Shown piece by piece: positions 39,201-53,865 of a DNA stretch of 64,000 nucleotides. The notes under the pieces are model-generated. The model ran no database searches. It had not been told where the DNA came from and worked only from the letters and a program-made list of their open reading frames with translations. Position numbers and translations under genes: made by a program. Numbering within the stretch: position 1 is the stretch's first letter; each line of letters opens with the position of its first letter. The DNA is from Chrysomallon squamiferum (taxonomy: Eukaryota; Mollusca; Gastropoda; Neomphalida; Peltospiridae), in NCBI GenBank assembly GCA_012295275.1, contig CM022679.1, forward strand, positions 18,660,842 through 18,724,841, given 5' to 3'.

Positions 39201-40122
39201 AGTCGTTTTACTACTGCTACCATACCAACACATGCAAGAAACAGGCAGAACGCTGAACACACTTAATGGTTTGTTACCGTACATATAAATACTCTCACCA
39301 AACTTGACATAAATTAATATGCATTTTCTAAAGAATTAAAAATAAAATCAAACAGACAATTCATCAAGTAAACTTTTGATTTTCTTTACAATCGTATACA
39401 TTACAGAAAGTCGAAAGATTGTGTAAAATATGTCCTCACTTTTTCACCGTTTAAACAGAGAAAATAAAATAAAATGCAAATAAAAACACGTAAGATAAGG
39501 TTTGTCACAGGCTAAAGCTATATTTACAATTATCCTTATACTTAAGAAAGCAGGTGTCAATATCATCTGGCTTATAAATAAATAGAAATAAATCTTAAAC
39601 TCGAAAGTATTTATGCAACACTACGAATAAACTAATTGCACGAAAGGCGAGATTCATTAAATTATCTAGTCCGAAATCTATTTTTGAAAAGTGTTATAAA
39701 TGTGAAATGTTTATTATGGATGTAAATTACATAGACAATTATGTCTCTTCCAAGAAAAATGAAATACTAAGTATTTTGATATATATATGTATGTATATAT
39801 ATTTTTAAAATAATGATTAAAGAGCAACACTCATTTTTTTTTTTTTTTTTTTTTAAACTGTAAGGAAGAAAATAGTATTTATTTTTCTTAATTTGATACA
39901 ACTAAAATTACCGACATAATTTAATAAACCTTAAATATGATTTCAATATATTTTAATCAGTAAATAACTATTATTTTAGATCAAATTGGATGGACCATAC
40001 ACTCTTGTAATTTCACACATAAAATATTCTCAATTGACGTAAACGAGAGAATTACGTTTTAGTCCATTTAATCTCATTTTAATATTTATGATTCGTGTTG
40101 TTAATCTAGTAAGAGACCAAAC

Positions 40123-40365
40123 ATGTTCAGATTATATGTTCTAGTTACACTCACTGCAGTGCACTTTAATGCTGTCACAGATAACAGATTGTTAATCAGT
40201 GAACTTTGTTCGTTTACACTGAAATCTAAACAACGTGGTATTGCTTTTTCTGGTACGTTACCTATAAACTTTCAATTCTCAGATGTTCTAATTACAGTCT
40301 GTGCCTCATATTTCCTTCTTTTTTCAATCATTACTGGAACATTTCGAAAATTTTCAGTAATTTAG
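40123..40365 (+). CDS. Possible small secreted-type ORF, 80 aa
   Basis: The product starts MFRLYVLVTLTAVHFNAVTD, which looks like a signal peptide, followed by a short polar part and a second hydrophobic segment. No homology is recognised and there is no splice or promoter context. ORFs of this size arise by chance in AT-rich DNA. Confidence 0.1.
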   Translation: MFRLYVLVTLTAVHFNAVTDNRLLISELCSFTLKSKQRGIAFSGTLPINFQFSDVLITVCASYFLLFSIITGTFRKFSVI

Positions 40366-41154
40366 TATGCGTTACACTGTAAGAAGTATATACTGTTATA
40401 TCATTTTGTCTTCGTTCAGCTATTCATTTGAAATTCACACTAGAAAATAATTAGCGACAGGAAGTATTGATTTGAGACAGATACATGCTAATACGGTATT
40501 CATTTCGTTTGGGTATTTGTACGATATTATTTTTACCTTGTTACGATTCATCATATCCCGCTAATGATATATATATAATGTCTAATCAGATATTTGAAGG
40601 TGTAAACAGGTACTTTGTCCATATTTGGAGATGTGTCCTTGTATTTAAAGTCGAACATGTATACATACAGACATATAAATTTAAAATAATAAAATATTTC
40701 AGCCTTCGGACTTCTGAATATTCATAATTACTTTTCAGAAAAAAATTAACTTTCTGAGATGACCTTTTTTTTTTTTTTTTTTTTTTTTAAAGTTTAATTT
40801 ATAATCATACTGTCTGCACTGGCATTATCTTGGGATGGAGGAGATGATATATTTGTTTGTGTGTTTCGGTTAAATAAAATGACTACGCTATTATTATCTT
40901 CATAATAACTACATCTTCGTAACTACATCAGATTACATAAATCAAATTGCTTCCACTTAAATCAAAATTATATTATTGTAACTTACATGACTGTTAAGAG
41001 TGTATAGATTTTGCCGTATCTATGAAATTATTTCTTGTGAACAAAGCAGTTCTGCGGATGTGATATTTAATTAGCCGTTATGTCTCAGTGATGTTAAGCT
41101 AACCTGAAACATTAGTTAACTAAAGCAATTAAAGAGTAAAAATTCCTTCCGCCA

Positions 41155-41212
41155 GCATCAAACTATCAGGATCACGACACGCTAATCTGCAGATCATTGT
41201 ACTGGCCAAATG
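41155..41212 (-). mobile_element. tRNA-derived SINE relic
   Basis: The - strand reads GGCCAGTACAATGATCTGCA, ATTAGCGTGTCGTGATCCTG, then a degraded B box AGTTTGATGCTGGCGGAAGG. Order and spacing match a tRNA-derived SINE head; the sequence is too diverged to be a tRNA. Confidence 0.35.
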
Positions 41213-41513
41213 GATGATATATCGTTAATATATTATTGAGTATCAGACTTACAATAACTTGTTGTCTGCTTTAAAACAGTAGTAATTGTTTCTAGATTTA
41301 ATATTTCCATTTGTTAGGTCACTGATGAAATAAGCTATATTTACGAAAGTTGTCTTCAAATAGTGATGTCAGAATACTTGTTTCGAAAAGGAGACTGATA
41401 TATCGGATTATACGATAAATAAAATGACCTGTTACTGTTTTATGATATCGGCTTTGACTTTTTCAAACGAATCATAGACACATGGCATTCGCCATTGTAA
41501 TTTAATTTTAAAT

Positions 41514-41515
<2 letters not shown>

Positions 41516-41609
<94 letters not shown>

Positions 41610-41662
41610 AAATGAAAAAACAAAAAACCCAGACTAACAGACAGAGAAACCATTTTACTGTG

Positions 41663-41708
<46 letters not shown>
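41516..41708. repeat. (CT)n and (CA)n microsatellite pair
   Basis: CT repeat at 41516-41601, then GTGTGT and about 55 bp of unique sequence, then CA repeat to 41708. Confidence 0.95.
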
Positions 41709-41710
<2 letters not shown>

Positions 41711-42015
41711 CTAAACGTGCATTATTTATATATATACAATAAAAACTTAGAGCAGAAAAAGAAAGAAGCATCATAACTGATTTCAGTTCTTTGAAATGCA
41801 ATTAGTTTCTGATGATTTCACACAGCTGTTAGAATCGCTGTAATATAAAAATTATAAATCCAAAGGTTCAGCGAGTTCGACTGAAATTATCTTTAAATAT
41901 TTTTAATAATCTAGTTTCATTCTTTTCTTTTTTACTTTTTGTGTTAGTTTTTAAATGCTATTTTTCTATTTCCTCTTTTTTCTTTTTTTTTCTATAAAAG
42001 TCCTTTAAAGTTATA

Positions 42016-42057
<42 letters not shown>

Positions 42058-44829
42058 TAGAGAGACTGATATGTATACATTTCTGTTAAAATATTAAGTA
42101 AATGCAGTGATTCTTTTCTATAACAAAATGTAAGTATATGGCCAGAACTGTGTTAATTAATTAATCTTCTAATGAATTTGGTTAAATATATACGAAACAT
42201 TAGTTTATGTACAGATCAGTAATAACAATAAATGGCCCAAACCTCACAAATTATACACAGTCTTATTAATCCGGGTACTGCTAGATATAACACAATGAAA
42301 CCACGTTCGAAGAAAATATCTGTATGTAAAAACCGCTTGATTAAAAGGCGACAGCTGAAAGAATCTGATTAGATGACCAAACATTGAGCTAAGCATGCAA
42401 ATTGCTTCCGGTGTTTGCGTTGCTCCCAAAACAATTTTTCCATGTATTGTGGTGATTATAACGCTATCTTCATCAGCTCGAGGTCACCTGCTTTTGTTGA
42501 TGACGCTGTCATGAGACCACAAAACGATGTTTACATGACATCTCCGTTCGCTTTGTAATATAAACCCATCATCACCACAGCTTGACTTGACGTCTGAAAA
42601 TGAGACAAAAACAGCGAGGTAAGAAAAATAGAGAAGTAAGAGCGAACCAGTACTAAAAATATTTAATAACAATTTAAAAATAAAATAAAAAATCCGTTAA
42701 GCATTTTTAACTTTGAACCTTTCAGCTCATATTACCTAATTTAAAGTCTGAGAAAAGTGGTTCAAATATGTAGAACATAGAATCATAAAAAGGACATTAA
42801 ATATGTTTAGTAAGTATATATTTTCTTTTGGTACTTTTCAAATATTTGCTAAATTAAAATTCACTTTCTGTTTTTACCTGAAACTGTTTCTACAAATATA
42901 AACACAGAACATTTTTACCAGTACTGTTTCATAATATACTCTGAATGCATAATATATCGCGCATGAACAACATTCTAACAGTAGTCTGACGTTACACGAG
43001 TAAATTAATATCTCATCTCATAGAAAAACTAATGTCATGAAATAATATTTTGTTTCACCATTTACCACTGTTCAAGTCATATATATGTTACAATGCTTTT
43101 TTACTTTACGTAGTATTTACCTTATTGAATCGAGAGATCTTTACACCCAAGCTCTCATTAACATTTACAGGTGAGAAGAAAAAATTGAAAGAAACTCAAA
43201 ACAAAACATCAAATAATAAAAAGTAATAATGCAATTTCGTAAAGAATGGAAGAATGAAAACGTTGTAGCAGCGTCTTTGCAGCATCAGATCTGAAAACAA
43301 AATCATATTTATTTAATGTTAATTTTCATTATTACCATTATTTTTAATATTCTTCAGATTAATAATATTAAATATGATGTTTTGATTAGTGTTTCCTACA
43401 TTATAGAATGGTAGAGTAGAATATACTGCAATGTCTATAGAGAAACAATTTCATAATATGAACATATTGTGATTTTATAAAATTCATTTAAGACCTCTAT
43501 AATTCTGAATGAATAAATTACTAAAAGAGTGATCGACTTTGATTAAAATAAATATAAATTTTTATTTTATCATGAAGAACTCCTTTTTAATCTACGATTA
43601 TGTGGTTCAGAGATAATAACAGAGAATGCCACGATAACATACTTTTTTCGATTGGCAGTAAGGGAACTTTTATGCGAATATTGCCGTCGACAAGGCAGCT
43701 TATATCAAGTTCCATGTTAAACCAGCTGTAGGCAGGGCATGATCGAAAAATAGCTGACAAGGATTAATTGTTCGACCTTCCACCTACTAACCACCTTATT
43801 ATTTTATATTTTATAACACGTATCTCATTATTAGTAAAGTAATTATTTTTTTAATCTTTTAACTCACTCCACAACTATCTTTGTTTTCTGTCGTCTTTAG
43901 CCATAGGCATGTCAGTCTAGGTAAGACAATAATGAAACTTTAATACTCCATACGTATTTCACTGGGCATCAGATACCTTTTAAGTGAGAAGCACAATACA
44001 TTCTTAAACAATTCTTCTGAGAAAAAATATATTATAAAAATAAAGGGAAAGTCATAAATAATATAAAGATGGCTGATAGAGAGTGATTTGATTATTAAAT
44101 TTTGTTTGTCACATAATATATTTTTATGTCTCACAATATTTCTTTTATCATTTTAGTGATGAAGAAAGTTCACAATCTAACAATTTACCAATATGTAAAA
44201 TAGAGAAAATAAATTAAAATCAAACTGATATATTTCTCGTTAATAATTAATTCTGACAAAGATGAATAAAACAAAACAATAGCAACAACAGTATAGAGAA
44301 GTATACAGAAAAATTAAATTATTTAAAATAAAATATTTGTACACAAGACTGTACATTTTGACTTAAAAATAAAGTTTACACATCCCTGCTGGTGAAGTGA
44401 TAAAAAGAAAGACAAATCAATAATGCTCGCAAAATTTTAGTACATTCTTTAAACTGCAGACTTTTTCTGGTTCTTTTCCTTTTATCTTTTCGAACTCCTT
44501 CATCTCCTTTACTGCCCCATAAATAAAACTAAAAAGAGTGCTAAAAATATAACAGTAAAATGTTATAAATTCATTCATGGAATTTCGTGAAGTTTTTGGA
44601 CAATGTTAGTTTTTCTATGATATAAACTTAGTTCACTAAAAAAGACAAATGTACACATTAATAATTCTATATTTAATGATTGGGCGATGTTTGTGCCGTT
44701 TTCTAAATGTAAATCTATTTTACAAAATTATTTTAAACCCTTCCCACGTTATTGGACTTTGAAATTCTGTTGAACACAAGGCTCTCAGTCAGTTACAGTG
44801 GGATACGTAGAACCTGTTTATTTATTTAC

Positions 44830-44925
44830 CTCTTGCTAGGTTCTGGTCTGTGATTCGAATCCAATTTCTATCAGTGTTATAATTCAGATGATTAAACATT
44901 GCGCCACGAATCAGACAAATTGGCA
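44830..44925 (-). mobile_element. tRNA-derived SINE relic
   Basis: On the - strand an A-box-like TGGCGCAATGTTTA (44893-44906) is followed about 40 bases later by a B-box-like GGATTCGAATC (44852-44862). This is the spacing of a tRNA promoter. No full cloverleaf forms, so it is a SINE head rather than a tRNA gene. Confidence 0.45.
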
Positions 44926-45376
44926 ACCAACTTGCCATAGCGCATGGCTAGAATTACATATTCTAGGAAGAAAAAGAAATAAAAACGAGCACATCTTCAT
45001 AACGATTTTTGTTAAAAAATCTAGTCTCCTTTGTCCAGAGGGCATCTGAAATCTAGACTTTGATATCCGAGCAGTACAAACACCGTGAAAGATAAAAGAA
45101 AGACAAGTTATCAAGGGATATAACCTGTAATAGATAATGATAAAAGAACAGCGAGTGCAAGCCCTCTTGAAAACAATTTCAATGTTTTGCTGCTACATTA
45201 AAGATCTTTCTAAGACAACGAACATTTCCTTTAATTTACTCGGCATCATTTAAATTATGAACGAAGTTTCTTTGCTTTTAATTTATATTTTGCTGAACAT
45301 TTTAATATGTTTTGTTTTTGGGTTTTTTAAAACGATATAACTTTTTTTCTTTTTGACTTTAAGCATGAATCATAAA

Positions 45377-45422
<46 letters not shown>

Positions 45423-45431
45423 TAATAATAA

Positions 45432-45462
<31 letters not shown>

Positions 45463-45515
45463 AATAAAAATAAAAAATAAAAAATGAAACAAAATAAAAC
45501 AAAATAAAATAAATA
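45377..45515. repeat. AT-rich compound microsatellite
   Basis: (AAT)n, then (AAAT)n, then (AAAAT)-like units and AAACA variants in succession. Confidence 0.9.
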
Positions 45516-46437
45516 ACTATCTAAATTGTATTTTTTCAAATTTATTTTTGAATACTGACGTTATGCAGAACCTGCCAAATTTAATCCAAAGAAATGAAAT
45601 TAACTGGCCATGCAACAGGACACAGGAACTGCAATGAATTTGTGCTTTAAAAAATTACATGAAGCACGTAAACCGTCTATAACAGTTGAAAGTGAATACT
45701 AAATAGAAGGGATCGTGTAAACATGGCAGAAAGAGTAAAATTTTGTATAAGTTTTCCTGAATCGATTTTCACAGGGAATCAAGTTATAAGTATAATGTAA
45801 CTTTATCAGAATTTTAATTGTTATCCAGCTGTAATTTCAAAATATTTAACATCAGATTACAAAGTTTCATTCAAATATCTAACAATATTTTCAGACTGTA
45901 TATGTTAGCGCATAAAGTATATATTTACATACATCACAGCATCTTCAAAAACAGCAATTATCTTGAAATTCAGTGTTAAAAGTAACTGACTGTTTCTTGC
46001 GGCATCGTGGTTCCAGAATATCATTATTAGTATGGATACGAGATACCATTATAAGATCAAAGACTTTTCCAAGAATGGGTACATTTGTATTTTTTTGTTG
46101 CAGCTGACACCAGAAGGCAGTTTGTCATGTTTTCTGCTTAATTATTATCTCTGATAATAGCTGTATGTCGCTAGACGGAACGTGATTTAGGCCGTAAAGT
46201 ACAACTTTAGCGCGAAAATATTTAGTTTCAATAATAATAAAACTAATCCACGAAAATAATTAATATTGTGCTGAGTAAAAAACAATCATATAAAAAAGCA
46301 GTAAGAAAAAGAAATGATTTTGATGATGGTAATAATGATCATCAGTGGGAAATTTGACTGTTCAATATGAAAACGAAACGATAACACTGCTAATAAAACA
46401 TTTACATAAGGCTAGATCTCTTGAAACTAAAATAACT

Positions 46438-46440
<3 letters not shown>

Positions 46441-46521
<81 letters not shown>
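46441..46521. repeat. (CT)n microsatellite, 81 bp
   Basis: Uninterrupted CT dinucleotides. Confidence 0.97.
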
Positions 46522-46524
<3 letters not shown>

Positions 46525-48704
46525 GAATGCATGAACAGGAATTCTAATGGAAAGTAATTTTGATTTGTTTATGTTTTGAAAAAACTATAAAACAAGTATA
46601 GAACTGGTTCAATAATCGCATAAAGAAATACAAAGCAGTGTATGTTCATTCAGAATTGACGTTATGGTTAGTTTTCATTATTATTAATATTATTAATGCA
46701 ATGACACATACAGTTTTATTGCACTATTCAATGCAAGACTTTCCTCTGTTGACTCTGTCTCACTGTGTACCCACAAACTGTTTTTACTGAATTGTTGCAT
46801 TGACTAAAAATGAAAAATGCATTTAAGATGTTATATTCGAAGTCATGGTTATTGATTCAGTTGATTACTAGAAGAAATGTATATCTATGCATGCATATAC
46901 AAATATATACAGTGTACTTGTTATTTAAGGTGTTGAACCAAGAGAAACAAAACGTAACTCTACAGAAAAGGTAATAAGAATCTTTAATTTTTCTAGATTT
47001 TGAATAGAACTTCAAAGTGGCATAAAAAGCAATTCTTCGTTTCTTTTCTCTTTAATAAATTATCACAGAAATAGACTGTAGTCACAAATTGTATTTAATA
47101 TAAAGTCAGTGAAATATACGAATGGTGAATAAACTAAATCATGTTTACATTAGTTAAGGTAATAGTAATTCGTGACTTTACTATTTGAAGATTTAATTTT
47201 AATAAAATTAGTTTATCTCATTACTGACCTAATAAATCCATTCCTTTTAAATAGATGAACTGATAATTTTGTTCAGACATTTCGACAAGAAATGTTTTTG
47301 ATGAAAGGCTGATCAGATCTGATTCTATTGAAAAAACTATTCGACGAACGACTACACTTATATCATATAATAATTTTCAGAATACATTTCATACAATCAT
47401 ATTTGTCTGATATAAATATTTTGAAGGATGGACACAGACATATAATGGGGCTTTTTAAGATGTAAATTTGATGGTAGGAAGAAATGGTCTATATATATAC
47501 TAAAGCGTTCTGTAATGTTAATACTGCCATTGTAATATGGTTTTGTCAAATAAAGGAAAGTAAAGAACTGCAGCAGCGATGTGTACATAAAACTGTATAA
47601 AGAGACGTGCATGCAAGGCCAACAGTTGCTCGTTATTTTTTTTAAAAAGGATGTCTGTTGTGATCAGCTCAAGATTGTAACTCTTTGTCATTTATCGATA
47701 AAGTACTTTTCCGTAAAAGTGCATTATTTTAATGCTTTAATGGTAAATTAGTAAGTAACAGAACTTATAATTCCCAGTTCATAAGTAAAACATAAATATT
47801 GAAAAATGTATGTCATGATGTAATTTCAGTGGTGTTCAGTAAATAATCCGTTTGCTTCTAAGTTTGTTTCTTTGTTGTTGTTATTTTTATATATTTATTT
47901 TATTTTATTTTATTTTATTTTATTTTATGTACTCTTCCAATGTTAATTAACTTTGAAGTATAAAAATAAAAGAGTACATTTTAAACATATATTTAGTGGC
48001 CTCATCGCATTCAAGACGGACCGAAGATTTTTCTGATATGAGAAAAATACACCAATCAGTCCAACATGTGCGGGATAACGCCAAGACTCCATTTGTGAAA
48101 GAATATAATTGTAGTGTTCAAGTCTTTTGTAATAGTATTATTTTATTGTAGCTGAAGGTCATATAAATAATACACAATAAAGCTAAAGATTAGATGTCTG
48201 ACAGAATAGAATATGGCTAAACGAAGTTTTTTAAGGAGAGAATTATCTTTGATTAATTGGATGAAATCACAAAATGAAAACTGAAAATGCACATTTGCCA
48301 CTGTCTTCCGGAACAGAATGGAAACATTGTAAAAACAAAATGATTGTTATTGGAGGTTTAGTGGTAAAATTTCACAAGGATGACGCAGTTCATTGCCACT
48401 CATGTGTGGTTTTTTAAAGTGTTCAACTGACGTACAGTAACAACAAAATCAAAATAAAAGAATTAACTGTGAAATAAAAAGAACAATACAGAAGTTTAAA
48501 GTTGCAGCGATTTATCGGGGTGACCAGAAAATACAATAGAGAGAGTCTTATTTTAACCCGTCTTCCAAAATGATTTAACTGGTTAATCAAATTATTATTC
48601 CAGCTAATGAAAAGAGAAAATAATTTTAATTACATAACCTGAAGTTACTGAGCTGTTTCTAAAGCATATGGAACATGCAGTAATAATTTTTTTATCTGTA
48701 TCCA

Positions 48705-51658
48705 TATAGTTAAGAGAATCAACTTAGTATTAAAACAATCTGTATCCTAGTATGTACGTTGTAGAGAATCAACGAAGTATTAAAACTATATATATTCCAG
48801 TATGCACTTTGTAGAGCCAGAGGTCACCCCAACCATTTTGAACTTTATAGGTACAGAGTCACACGAAGGGCTATCAGTTTGTTACACTCTTCTGAAATAA
48901 CAAATTTGTTCAGTTTATCTTTAGTTATATATTATTTTTAATACTACCCATCTATGTGAAGACACTGATCACGTTAATGATTTCTCAAAATAATTATGAA
49001 AATTACATTTTAGACGCAGCTCACCGTGTTGTTCTCTTTTAGGAACAGGCCTGCGGGCGACTAATGCGGTTCTTGGGTGCGACCTGGTGCCCGCGCTCAC
49101 CATGTTGGTAATCCCTGTTGTAGAGAATCTCGCAGTATTAAAGCTATCTGTATCCGACAATGCATATTGTAGAGAATCTCGCAGTATTAAAGCTATCTGT
49201 ATCCGACAATGCATATTGTAGAGAATCTCGCAGTATTAAAGCTATCTGTATCCGACAATTCATACTGTAGAGAATCTCACAGTATTAAAACTATCTGTAT
49301 CCGACAATGCATATTGTAGAGATTCAACGCGGTATTAAACTATACTATCCCAGTATGTACATTGTAGAGAATCAGTGCGGTATTAAAACTATCTGTATCC
49401 CAGTGTATACATTGTAGATACATTGTATTAAAACTACTGTATCCGACAATGCATATTGTAGAGAATCAATACAGTATTAAAACTATCAGTATCCGACAAT
49501 GCATACTGTAGAGAATCAATGCAGAATTAAAACTATCTGTATCCGACAATGCATACTGTAGAGAATCAATGCAGAATTAAAACTGTTTCCCAGAATGTAC
49601 ATTGTAGAGAATCAATGCGGTATTAAAACTATCTGTATCCCAGAATGTATATTATAAAGAATCAATGCAGAATTAAAACTATCAGTATCCGAGAATGTAT
49701 ATTGTAAAAAAATCAATGCAGAATTAAAACTGTTTCCCAGAATGTACAGTGTAGAGAATCACTGCGGTATTAAACTATCAGTTTCCCAGAATGTATATTG
49801 TAGAGCTTCAACGTGTTATTAAAACTGTTTGTTTCCCAGAATGTATATTGTAAAGAATCAATGCAATACTAAAATTATCTGTATCCCAGTATGTACATTG
49901 TAGAGAATCAACGCGGAATTAAAACTATCTGTATCCCAGAATGTATATTGTAGAGATTCAACGGGGTATTAAACTATACTATCCCAGTATGTACAGTGTA
50001 GACATTCAATGCGGTATTAAAACTATCTGAATCCCAGAAAGTATATTGTAAAGAATCAAGGCGGTATTAAAAGTATATGTATCCAAGAACGTATATTGTA
50101 GAGAAACAACGGGGTATTAAAACTATCTAAATCCCACAATGTACACTGAAGAGAATCAGTCCGGTATTAAAACTATCTGTATCCCAGAATGTGTATTGTA
50201 GAGAATCAACGAGGTATTAAAACTATTTGTAACCCAGAATGTACACTACAGAGAATCAACACGGTTTAAAAAGTATCTGTATACCAGAATGTACATTGTA
50301 AAGAGTCAGTGCGGTACTAAAACTACCTCCATCCCAAAAAGTATATTACAGAGATTCAACCCGGTATTAAAACTATCTGTATCGCAGTTTGTACATTGTA
50401 GAGATTCAACCCGGTATTAATACTATCTGAATCCCAGAATCTATATTGTGGGGATTCAAGGCGGTATTAAAACTATCTGTAACCCTTTATGTACACTGTA
50501 GAGAACCTACGCGGTATTAAAACTATCTGTATCGCAGTATTTACATTGTAAAGACTCAACGCGGTATTAAAACTACCTCCATCCCAAAAAGTATATTACA
50601 GAGAATCAACCCGGTATTAAAACTATCAGTATCGCAGTATGTACATTGTAAAGATTCAACCCGGTATTAATACTATCTGTATCCCAGAATCTATATTGTG
50701 GGGATTCAAGGCGGTATTAAAACTATTTGTATCCCGTTATGTACTTTTTAGAGAATGAACGCTGTACTAAAACTATCTGTATCGCAGTATGTACATTGTA
50801 AAGAGTCAACGCGATATTAATACTATCTGTATCCAAGAATGCATATTATAGAGACTCAACTCGATATTAAAACTATCTGTATCCCAGTATGTACATTGTA
50901 GAGATTCATCGCTGTATTAATACTATCTGTATCCCAGAATCTATATTGTGGAGATTCAAGACGGTATTAAAACTATCTGTATCCCATTATGTACACTGTA
51001 TAGAATCAAAGCGGTATTAAAACTATCTGTATCCCGTATGTACATTGTAAAGAATCAATTCGCTACTAAAACCATCTGTATCGCAGTATGTACATTGTAA
51101 AGAGTCAACGCGATATTAATACTGTCTGTATCCCAGAATGTATATTGTTGAGATTCAACGCGGTATTAAAATAATCTGTATCCCAGTATGTACATTGTCG
51201 ATATTGAACTCGGTATTAAAACTATCTGTATCCCAGAATATGTATTGCAGAAAATCATCGCGGGATTAAAACTATCTGTATCCCAGAATGTACATAATAA
51301 AGAAACAACGCAGTATCAAAACTATCTGGATCCCATAATGTATATTGTAAAGATTCAACGCTGTATTGAAACTATCTGCATACCAGAATTAATATTAGAG
51401 CGAGAGATCCCGGCGTATTAAAATTATCTGCATCCCAATATGTACACTGTAGTGAAGCAACGCGGTATTAAAACTATCTGTATTCCAGAATGTATATTGT
51501 AGAGATTCAATGCGGTATTAACACTATGTGTATCCCAATATGTACAGTGTAGAGAATTAATGGGATGCTAAAACTATCTTTATCCCAGAACGTACAGTGT
51601 AGAGATTCAACGCGGAAATAAAATTATCTGAATACCAGAGTGTACATTGTAAAACTGA
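48705..51658. repeat. 50-bp minisatellite, about 50 diverged units
   Basis: The unit has the pattern TTGTAGAGAATCAACGCGG, TATTAAAACTATCTGTATC, then CCAGTATGTACA. Variants swap GAGAATC/GAGATTC and CCAG/GCAG. A higher-order repeat of 250 bp (five units) is visible: 50321-50520 resembles 50571-50770, including the rare AACTACCTCCATCCCAAAAA. Four nearly identical units (TCTCGCAGTATTAAAGC) follow the hAT insertion at about 49120-49290. The array is split by the MITE at 48817-49117. Confidence 0.93.
48817..49117. mobile_element. hAT-family MITE inserted in the 50-bp minisatellite
   Basis: The ends are imperfect inverted repeats: CAGAGGTCACCCCAACCATT on the left, and CAGGGATTACCAACATGG when the right end is read inward. 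CAGRG termini are typical of hAT elements. The exact 8-bp sequence TTGTAGAG flanks both sides (48809-48816 and 49118-49125). This matches the hAT target-duplication length and also the local minisatellite motif. The element is 301 bp with a GC-rich right third and no transposase. Confidence 0.8.
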
Positions 51659-51659
51659 T

Positions 51660-53300
51660 GTAATCAATTTCTGCAAACTATTCATGGAGAGATAGAAGAC
51701 ACCTTCCTCATTTTCGTTCCCTCTTTACAGTTTATTCATTATACGAAACGCTTTGGGCGGAAGTGTCATTGATTTCGTAATATTTTGATTTTGCAATATA
51801 AGGAAATAATCTTAACAGGAAATCTATTTATATACCACACAGAAGTCATAAATATAGTCCGAAGGTAATTTTATTTTTGCAGGAAAACATCATACAAAAC
51901 TATTTCAACACTACGAAAAATGTTTGGGTTTCGAATTTCCAAATAAGAGATGGTCCTCCGTTACTCAGCTGATTTAACAATATTTAAATCGGTAATCATA
52001 TATTACATATCAAATAACGCTTTTAATATTTGTATTCTACCTGTTTAAATTCATCATAGAACGATAACATATATCAAGTTACCGTCTTTTTAGAATACTC
52101 AGCCAGAATATACAGTAACATTGATCACCTCGGTCTTGTGGTGAATTTAAAAAATTATTTGTCAGAAAGCTACTGATGAAAACGCTGTTTACAAATGAAC
52201 ATTTATCTAATAATGAACTAAGATTTACGAATTAGGGGCAGTGGAGAAGCAACTGCTCTTCATAAATCGGGGATACTTTAGAAAAAAACAAGAAGAATTT
52301 AGTACCTATGTTTTTATCTCTGTGAAATTTCGGGCAAATCAAACCCTGTTTCTCCTGAATCTAAGAGTCTCCATACTTTTGTTTAATTAAGACCTTCAAC
52401 AACATTATCTAGAATTAGTTTTAATAATTATGTAACTTTGTTTCCGATAGAGCTTTTTTTCGTTCTTTCTTTCTTTCTTTTACAGTATTTTTTCCCCGTT
52501 CTTTTAATACCTTTGGTAAAACTCATAGCTCGTGGAAATTTATCTAAATTTCACAAAATTTAACAAATGATTGCGTTGGAAATGTCAAGATTTTCCGTTA
52601 AATGGGATAGAAAAATTGCCCTAGTTTCATTATTTCTCTATTTTCCCGTAGAATTCCAACTTCTTTTATTTTTGAGTTTGTTATATAATGCAGTGTTAAT
52701 ATCAAAGTTCCTTTAAAAGAAAATGAAACCTTCAGTTAAAAGAAATTATCATCTGTCTAACTGAAAATAAAAACAATTATATCTTAAAATATTTGGTTGT
52801 GCACACATCTATGTTTTGTACGCTGAAATAGTTTTAATCAGCTAGTAAAACTAGTCTATGTAAGTGTAGATAGCGTTTAGTGTAATTTGCTGTTATCATT
52901 GTGATTCTAGTTCTAAATTAAATTCTCGGGCAGATCTGTTAGATTTTCCTACTTAAATTGTCCATTAACAATATTTCTCAGTCATATTCTATTTTTTAGT
53001 TGTTTTTGTTTTTCTTATTTTGTTTTGTGAAGCAGTAACTATATTGTGCATAAGCCTTCGAAAAATACGCTACATTAATGTCTTTCCTGTAGCGTAATGT
53101 CGACTCATTTGTTTCTCACAAAGGTCATCTTCCTTATGTACATCCTTATCAGCAATGCTGCACAATATCGTTGGCAAAAACATATAATAATAATAATAAT
53201 AAATAATTACGGAAGTCGCGAAAGTGCTAAAAACGATTGTAGTCTTATCTATTGCAATAGATTAGATTATAATTTGTATCTCTTCTCTGGAAATTTACCG
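51660..53300. other. Intergenic DNA
   Basis: AT-rich and mostly unique sequence. I see no gene or transposon. Confidence 0.6.
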
Positions 53301-53309
53301 TCAGATATT

Positions 53310-53745
53310 TATTACTGAATGTCTTTTATTACTGTTCAGATATCTTTCATTCCTTTACAGTCACCATTCATTTCTGAATATCTTTTATTACTCTACAGTC
53401 ACAGTTTTATTCTGAATATCTTTTATTACTGTGCAGTCACAGTTTTATTCTGAATATCTTTTATTACTGTACAGTCAGTTTTTTATTCTGAATATTTTTT
53501 ATTACTGTGCAGTCACAGTTTTATTCTGAATACTTGTTATTGCTGTACAGTTAAAATTGTATTCTAATTATCTTTTATTACTGTGCAATCACAGTTTTAT
53601 TCTAAATATCTGTTATTACTGTGCAGTCACAGTTTTATTCTGAATATCTGTTATTGCTGTACAGTTTTAATTTTATTCTGAATATCTTTTATTACTGTGC
53701 AATCACAGTTTTATTCTGAATAGCTTTTATTACTGTGCAGTATAT
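53310..53745. repeat. 38-bp minisatellite, about 11 units
   Basis: Units share TTCTGAATATCTTTTATTAC and TGTGCAGTCACAGTTTTA, with changes such as CTGTTATT and TGTACAG. It is non-coding and AT-rich. Confidence 0.85.
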
Positions 53746-53865
53746 ATTCTGTATTATATTTGTTCACATTGTTTTAATATCTCTATTTTGTTCTTACATT
53801 ATTAGTTACTGTATAATATAATTGCTATGTCTACTAAAGTTTGAAGATTTGGAAAATTTCAGGGT

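Larger units (their letters stand above)
35230..44800. other. Intergenic DNA between the GPCR and RPSA, left part
   Basis: Very AT-rich, with ATT, CT, CA and GT arrays, T-tracts and a SINE relic. The first several hundred bases may include a longer GPCR 3' UTR. No second gene is visible. Confidence 0.55.
44930..48700. other. Intergenic DNA between the GPCR and RPSA, middle part
   Basis: AT-rich, with compound AT arrays, one (CT)n array and an (ATTTT)n run near 47895-47927. I see no gene. Confidence 0.6.

Noticed and set aside
48969-49214. 81-codon - strand ORF (GITNMVSAGTRSHPRTAL...)
   Set aside because: It spans the hAT MITE end and the minisatellite. The apparent protein is the GC-rich MITE terminus read through.
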